This document shows positions 58,501 to 64,000 of a stretch of 64,000 nt of DNA, one piece after another (within the stretch, counting starts at the first letter, position 1; the number at the start of each line of letters is the position of its first letter). A model generated the notes under the pieces. That model had not been told where the DNA came from, did no database searches, and saw only the letters and a program-made list of their open reading frames with translations. This stretch comes from Rhinopomastus cyanomelas (taxonomy: Eukaryota; Chordata; Aves; Bucerotiformes; Rhinopomastidae), in the NCBI GenBank assembly GCA_013400115.1, contig VXBP01008549.1, positions 41,593 through 105,592 of the forward strand, read 5' to 3'. The position numbers and the translations under genes were made by a program.

Positions 58501-59862
58501 TCCAGGGCTCTGTCACTCTCACTGGGAAGAAGGTCCTTCTCACATGCAAATGGAACCTCGTCTTTTCCGGCTCACACGCGGTGCCCCTCGTCCTATCACT
58601 AGATGACGCTGAGAAGACCCTGGCTCCACAAAACCTAATCTTCCACTTTACACATTTTGTAGCCTCTGTGGCAATCAAGAGCCATGAAACAACGCGTGAG
58701 AACAGAGGCGCGTGTCATGTAGCTAAGATGAAAACCAAAAGCAGTTTCTCCTTTAAATTTTCTTTCCGAGGAATGCTCATGCTGATCAGCAGGGCTTTTT
58801 GCTGACTTACCGGGCAGTGCTTTTCTTGCTTTTTCCCACAGCAGGGGCAATGAAACATTGTTTTTCTCAGATTTGCTAATTTACTGGTGTCAGTAGTCAA
58901 CATTGGCAGAGAATTGGGTGGTGTTTTCAGTTTCATAGCAAAGAAATACGGAAAATCAGGTATAATTATGTCAGTTCTGTTAACAAAACTGAAGTGCCTG
59001 TTGCTTCCTCTTTCTAGACTTTTTCTTGAAGTAGTCACCCCAGAAAGGTTGAATGGCCATGCTCGTCTGTCTTTTCTGTTCTTGCTCTGTTCCTTTGATG
59101 TGCAGGAGTACTGCCAAGTACAGGGGTTGCAGACAGCCGTGTGCTTACTGCAGATGCCTAGTGCAGTGTGTATGTCCTTTACCCCGCTATTTCCGTTCCG
59201 TTCCTTTGAGCTTCACGCAGGGTTCCATTGCAAACCATAATGTTGCTGCTGAACAAGAATAAGGACGTGAGAGTGAGTGTGTCTGGAGGAAGGTGACCAA
59301 GACAGTGAAAGGTCTTGAGGGCAAGACTTGCAAGGAGTGGATGAGGTTGCTTGGTTCGTTCAGCGTAGAGAAGGCAGAGGGGGGTCCTCATCACAGTCTA
59401 CACCCTCCTCATGGGAGCAGCAGAAGGGAAGGTGTGAACAGTAATGGAACAGAAGAAAAATGCCGTGAAGAGGAAGTTCGCATTGGACATTAGGAAAAGA
59501 TGCCTCACTGAGAGGGCTGTCAGCCACTGGAACTGGCTCCCTAGGGAAGTGGCTGAAGGCACCAAGTCCATCGGAGTTCAAGGAGCAATGCTCTTAGTCA
59601 TATGGTTTAACTTCAGGCAGTCCTGTGAGGAGCAGGGAGATGATCCTTATGGCTCTTGAGATACTGTGTGATTATAGGAAATCTTGGCTACAAGTAGTCT
59701 TGTAATAGAGAATTCACTGAACGTGGCTTTGTGCAACGACTGTCTTGTCATCACAGCGTTTCTTCTTTTGCTGCAGATATGAGAAAAGCTCTTTCCAGAG
59801 ATATAGATAAGAAATCAATTATACCTCTGCCTCATCCTGTGAGACCGGAAGACATTGAGTAA
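55400..59862 (+). CDS. NAA20: NAA20, catalytic subunit of N-terminal acetyltransferase NatB
   Basis: GNAT-fold enzyme that, with NAA25, acetylates nascent proteins starting Met-Asp, Met-Glu, Met-Asn or Met-Gln. Six exons give exactly 178 aa, the human length: 55400-55452, 55567-55591, 55674-55764, 56214-56349, 58035-58180, 59777-59862 (TAA at 59860-59862). The N-terminus [17 protein letters not shown] and C-terminus [12 protein letters not shown] are essentially as in human. The acetyl-CoA binding loop is RRLGLA (residues 84-89), preceded by [24 protein letters not shown] follows later. Exon 2 is only 25 nt, and intron 2 only 82 nt. True introns show that this is not a processed copy. Intron 4 holds a CR1 with a single-N join. 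Confidence 0.97.
56378..57120 (+). mobile_element. CR1 LINE fragment in NAA20 intron 4, internal single-N join
   Basis: Encodes RT motif B ([20 protein letters not shown]), active site FADDTKLGG and the thumb start up to the N at 56843, then jumps to the ORF2 end ([15 protein letters not shown] segment) and tail. Against the copy at 24385-25096, about 390 bp between the two parts is missing at the N. The flanks share the short word GGACA, so a false overlap is likely. Confidence 0.92.
58332..58640 (-). mobile_element. CR1 3' fragment in NAA20 intron 5
   Basis: Reverse-oriented CR1 tail (AGAATCGCATAACATTGGGG) and ORF2 C-terminal segment (minus strand: [20 protein letters not shown]). Antisense to NAA20. 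Confidence 0.85.
59282..59680 (+). mobile_element. Old CR1 3' fragment in NAA20 intron 5
   Basis: Diverged CR1 end: [20 protein letters not shown], then [13 protein letters not shown], followed by a poorly kept tail. Confidence 0.75.
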
Positions 59863-60063
59863 CTGTAAGCGGTGATTCTTGGACGACTTTGCTTCTTCCT
59901 TCAACCCGCAGGAACTTAGAAAAATCTTAGGCCCAATGTTCTGTCCTGTGAAATACCCAAGAGCAATATTGGGAAGCTTTCTGGTGCCCCCTCTGCTGCA
60001 GATGGCTGCGTGCTCATGTGCCTACCCAGTTGCTGTTCCTTTCCCACGCTGGAAATTCAGACT

Positions 60064-60069
60064 ATTAAA
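60064..60069 (+). promoter_or_regulatory. NAA20: Possible poly(A) signal of NAA20
   Basis: ATTAAA about 200 nt after the NAA20 stop. No canonical AATAAA was noticed nearby, so the choice is tentative. Confidence 0.35.
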
Positions 60070-60099
60070 ATGGGATTCCTGTCTGTATGGTGCTTTATT

Positions 60100-61199
60100 A
60101 ATTTTCTGTTAACCCAGGATTTTAAATCAAGACCTTTTGTTATGCCATTTTTATTTCCTTGAAATGGTAGCCTTGGCGAGCACAGGGAATTCCGGGGCTG
60201 TGGTTACAGCGGTTTTATTATGTCTGGTTTGTGATGCTGCATGTGTGAAGACCTGTATAGCTGGCATGAAAAAAAGTCTTGTCTGGTGGTTCTCTCTCGC
60301 TGAGCTCTACCCAGATAAACCCTGTGCACTCACTGGTAGTTACACATAGACGTACATTCGTAGGATACAAACCACACAGTTTTCATAACTTTACTGCCTC
60401 CTTCTCCACAAGGAAATGGTACACAAGGTGTGTCTTGAATTTCTGGTTAACCATTTCCTTTATCATTTTGGACCTTTTCTGACCCTCTGTGTGCCTGAAA
60501 ACCACATGACCTAAAGTACTTCTCTCTCAAGTAAGCGATGGCAAGTAAAAGACATCAGCTTTCTAGTCTATGTATAGATGTCCCTCCTTATGGGGGGTGG
60601 TTGGACTAGATGACCTTCAGAGGTCCGTTCCAGCCCAATGCATTATGTGATCTATGATTCTAAAACTCCTTAGAGTCAGTAATTGTAAGAACTCTTCCAA
60701 GGCATTTGTTGATGATCAGTGAAAACACTGTATAGTACCTAGCAAACATAGCAGGGAAAGGTGTTGTGTGAATATGTCATGGAAGATAAACTTGTTCTAC
60801 AGAATGTGTGACTTTCTCGTCTTTGTGGCACCAGCATGGGACTGAACTTGGGTTCACTGTTGATTTGAAAAAGACAGATGTCCAAAGTAGTCAAGGTTTT
60901 CCATCCACTAAGAACATTCATGTGCACATACCTTAACATGCTGTCTCTGCTGAAGCATGCTGTGTGACGATTTCACGGGCTGTCATACTCCTCTTGCTCC
61001 ATTTCAAGGCCAGTGTAGGTTTCTCAAAGAAGCTGCAAAAGAGAAATCTTTCTGTAGGTTCATAGCATCTTTAAACACCACCGTATCAAACTCTGAGGTA
61101 ATGCAACTGGTTTTTTTAATGGAAGAGATAGATACATGTGGGAGTTCCAGAAACGAAATTCAGAGGTTGGCCTATTGATTGACCATATGAGCAGTGATT
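60100..61199. other. Region downstream of NAA20
   Basis: AT-rich, no gene recognised apart from the CR1 tail at 60588. May include the distal NAA20 3' UTR. Confidence 0.5.
60588..60662 (+). mobile_element. CR1 3'-end fragment downstream of NAA20
   Basis: Tail with GGTTGGACTAGATGACCTTC and terminal ATCTATGATTCTA. Confidence 0.85.
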
Positions 61200-62612
61200 C
61201 TGGAGACTTGCCAATGTGACACCCATCTACAAGAAGGGCAGGAAGGATGATCCAGGGAACTCCAGGCCTGTCAGCCTGACCTCGGTACCAGGGAAGGTCA
61301 TGGAACAGTTCATCTTGGGGGTGATCACACGGCAAGTGCAGGACAACGGGGGGATCAGGCCCAGCCAGCATGGGTTCATGAAGGGCAAGTCCTGTCTAAC
61401 CAACCTGACCTCCTTCTATGATCAGGTGACCCGCCTAGTGGATGAGGGAAAAGCGGTGGATGTTGTCTACCTGGACTTCAGTCAGGCATTTGACACCATT
61501 TCCCACAGCATTCTGCTGGAGAAGCTGGCAGCTCATGGCATAGACCAGAGGACTCTTCGCTGGGTTAGAAACTGGCTGGATGGCCGAGCCCAGAGGGTGG
61601 TGGTGAACGGCGTGAAATCCAGTTGGCGGCCAGTCACAAGCGGTGTCCCTCAGGGCTCAGTTTTGGGACCGGTCTTGTTTAATATCTTTATCAATGATCT
61701 GGATGAGGGGATCGAGTGCACCCTCAGTAAATTTGCGGATGACACAAAATTGAGCACGAGTGTCGATCTGCTGGAGGGTAGGGAGGCTCTGCAGCGGGAT
61801 CTGGACAGGCTGGAGCGATGGGCTGAGCTCAATTGTATGAGGTTTAACAAGGCCAAGTGCCGGGTCATGCACTTTGGTCACAACAACCCCCAGCAACGCT
61901 ACAGGCTTGGAGAAGAGTGGCTGGAGAGCTGCCTGGTGGAGAAGGACCTGGGGGTGTTGATTGACAGCCGGCTGAACATGAGCCAGCAGTGTGCCCAGGT
62001 GGCCAAGAAGGCCAATGGCATCCTGGCCTGTATCAGAAACGGTGTGACCAGTAGGAGCAGGAAGGTGATTGTGCTCCTATACTCGGCACTTGTGAGACCG
62101 CACCTCGAGTGCTGTGTCCAGTTTTGGTCACCACAGTATAGGAAGGACATTGAGGTGCTGGAATGAGTCCAGAGAAGGGCAACCAAGCTGGTGAAGGGGC
62201 TGGAGGACATGCCCTATGAGGAGAGGCTGAGGGAGCTGGAGTTGTTTAGTCTGGAGAAGAGAAGACTGAGAGGGGACCTTATTGCCCTCTACAACTACCT
62301 CAAAGGAGGTTGTAGCAAGGCTGGTGTTGGTCTCTTCTCTCCAATTAGTGATGATAGGACGAGGGGAAATGGCCTCAAGTTGCATCAGGGGAGGTTTAGA
62401 TTGGATGTTAGAAGGAAATTCTTTACTGAGAGGGTGATTAGATACTGGAATGGATTACCCAAGGAGGTGGTGATGTCACCATCCGTGGAGGTGTTTAAGG
62501 AACGAGTGGATGCAGCGCTCAGGGATATGGTCTAGTGATTAGACACTAGGAGAAAAGGTTGGACTCGATTACCCTGGAGGTCCTTTCCAGCCATGATGAT
62601 TCTATGATATAA
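61200..62612 (+). mobile_element. 5'-truncated CR1 LINE with long RT open frame
   Basis: About 1.4 kb, 5'-truncated at the start of the reverse transcriptase. An open frame of 316 codons (61216-62166) carries the RT motifs: [20 protein letters not shown], motif A ([14 protein letters not shown]), motif B ([20 protein letters not shown]) and the catalytic FADDTKL. It is ended by a single TGA (62164-62166), after which the same frame continues through the thumb region to TAG at 62533-62535. The 3' UTR ends ATGATTCTATGATA. No insertion-site duplication could be defined. Confidence 0.93.
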
Positions 62613-63580
62613 AAATCCATGTAGCTAAGTTCTGTAAGCATCTTTCTCCATATTTTTATTACGGGTTTTGTAATCCTGTGTGTCCTGTCAGGATACAGAT
62701 TCTAACTTTGACAAGATACAGGCTAAACCACTGTGGTAGACAGCTCTGTTCAGGGTGGTAGGTTGTGTGCAATTTAACTAGCCACACTCTGTAATACGTA
62801 ATGGAGTTTATTCAATTTTTTTTCTTGCATCTTTGTATCCAGTTTTCCATCCCCATTTTTGTACTCTCACTTCTGCCACTCATGTTCTCATGCTCTCCTG
62901 TTCTGTCTTCTCCCCATCCCTGTCTCGTTCCGCTTCCTTTATTTTGGTTGTGGTGGTTTTTCTTCTGTTTAAAACGTTCCCTTGCCTTGGCCTTTTTTTC
63001 ACTCCTTCATTCCTGTCTTGTGCCGTGTCCCATTTTTGGAGGACATGGAGGTGACATGTTGCTTCTGACAGTTGTCAGATGCATGCTGCTTAGCCCATTG
63101 CTGGTTTTACCTTCTCCATCTCTGTCTCAACTGGCATCTCTCCCTGTATTACTCAGTCACTCTCCCCTGATCTCTTTTTCTGTCTCCAAATGTCCCACTA
63201 CCTATCCCTATCTAGCCTTCCTTTTCACACTCCTTTGACCTTTTGGCCTGCTCTCTGACCCTATCTGTTCCTCTGTCTCACACTCCTTTTCCCTGTACCT
63301 GTCTCTGCTTCTCAATACTCTTTTCTCTTTAAAACCCAGGTTATCCAGCTCCCCACCTATTCCAGTCCTCTCTGCTTCTCATTGTCCGTCTTTCTCTCCC
63401 TCCCCCATTTCTGCATCTTTTCCCACCCCTTCTGTCTGTCTTCTGTCTTTACCACTCTGTCCTGCTTGCTGCCCCTCCTCTTACTAGTATTCTGCTCTGT
63501 GAGTCCGTTTCCCTGTGTTGTTTGTCCTAGTATCTAGGAGCTCAACTCAGTTTCATTTGCTTCCTTTTGGCATCTGCTTA
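62613..63580. other. Pyrimidine-rich low-complexity spacer
   Basis: From about 62815 the plus strand is dominated by C and T (TCTCTGTCTC-, CCTTTTC- and TGTCTCAC-like words) for about 750 bp. There is no simple period and no gene signal. Open frames here are rich in Leu, Ser, Phe and Pro only because of composition. Confidence 0.75.
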
Positions 63581-64000
63581 GTCAGTTGGCCCCGCCCGGT
63601 GCAGCAGGAGCGACGCGCGTTTCTGCGCTGGGTGCTGCCTTCGTGCGGGGGGAGGTGCCCAACGGACGGTCCCCTCGTACGCCGCCGTTTTTTGGGTTTT
63701 TTTTGGTGGGCGCCGCCGTCTTTTCGCCGGCACCCGGTGCTGCAGCCGCTAGCCAGGGCAGCTAAATGGATGGAGCCGTGTAGAGCTGAAGGCGCTTGAA
63801 GCGGCCGGAGCGCTGGCGCCTACGAAGGACGCGCTGCGCGCCGAGTCGACCTCGGGGACCCTCCTGCGGAGCGGAGCCGAGCCTCCCGCTTTGGGCTGCG
63901 CCGCTGGTGGCGGGAAAGGAGCGGTGGGGAGGGGGCGGGCCCGGGCTTAGTCACGAGGGGCGGAGGGGGCGGGGGCCAAGCTCCGGGAGGCGGGCGTGGG
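63580..64000. promoter_or_regulatory. CpG island, likely promoter of a gene beyond the right edge
   Basis: Abrupt change to CpG-dense sequence with several GC boxes (GGGGGCGGGC, GGGGGCGGGGG, CCCCGCCCG). No coding exon was recognised in the 420 bp visible. Direction is unknown, although its position right of a gene-free spacer favours a rightward gene. Confidence 0.65.

Noticed and set aside
62801..63238. 145-codon hydrophobic open frame
   Set aside because: The Leu/Ser/Phe/Pro content follows from the pyrimidine-rich DNA. No start context, homology or splice signals.

Overview
The window looks like part of a bird genome, most likely a gene-dense, GC-rich microchromosome. The genes have short introns with GT-AG splice sites. 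At least twenty fragments of CR1 retrotransposons, the dominant avian non-LTR family, are scattered on both strands, and two CpG-rich promoter blocks are present. The high CR1 load and several subfamilies would suit a CR1-rich lineage such as woodpeckers or hornbills, but I cannot name the species.

Four genes can be read. From the left edge to 34843 (+) lies almost all of a type-II ferlin. It has 43 phase-compatible coding exons, about 1975 residues, and lacks only the first exon(s) upstream of the window. Its place beside ERGIC3 and its otoferlin-like layout point to FER1L4, which is a non-coding pseudogene in human but reads as an intact gene here. After a 3.5 kb spacer comes a six-exon ST3Gal-type sialyltransferase (39041-41251, +; 319 aa). 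It converges tail to tail with ERGIC3 (54576-42329, -; 13 exons, exon 1 cut by an assembly gap). ERGIC3 and NAA20 (55400-59862, +; 6 exons, 178 aa) are head to head, with start codons 823 bp apart, in a shared CpG-rich promoter. The last 3.4 kb hold a long 5'-truncated CR1, a pyrimidine-rich stretch and a second CpG island at the right edge, probably the promoter of a gene that begins beyond the window.

The genes do not form one pathway. FER1L4 is a tail-anchored multi-C2 membrane protein, the sialyltransferase is a Golgi enzyme, ERGIC3 recycles between ER and Golgi, and NAA20 is the catalytic subunit of the NatB N-terminal acetyltransferase.

The assembly has one sized gap (374 N at 20291-20664) and five single-N joins. 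Four of these joins lie in CR1 sequence, and one of them carries a 196-bp exact duplication that is probably artificial. The most unusual sequence feature is a tandem array in ferlin intron 25, whose units copy the 3' splice site and first bases of the next exon. Two separate CR1 copies also share the same chimeric 3' tail. I found no sign of a novel multi-gene system.
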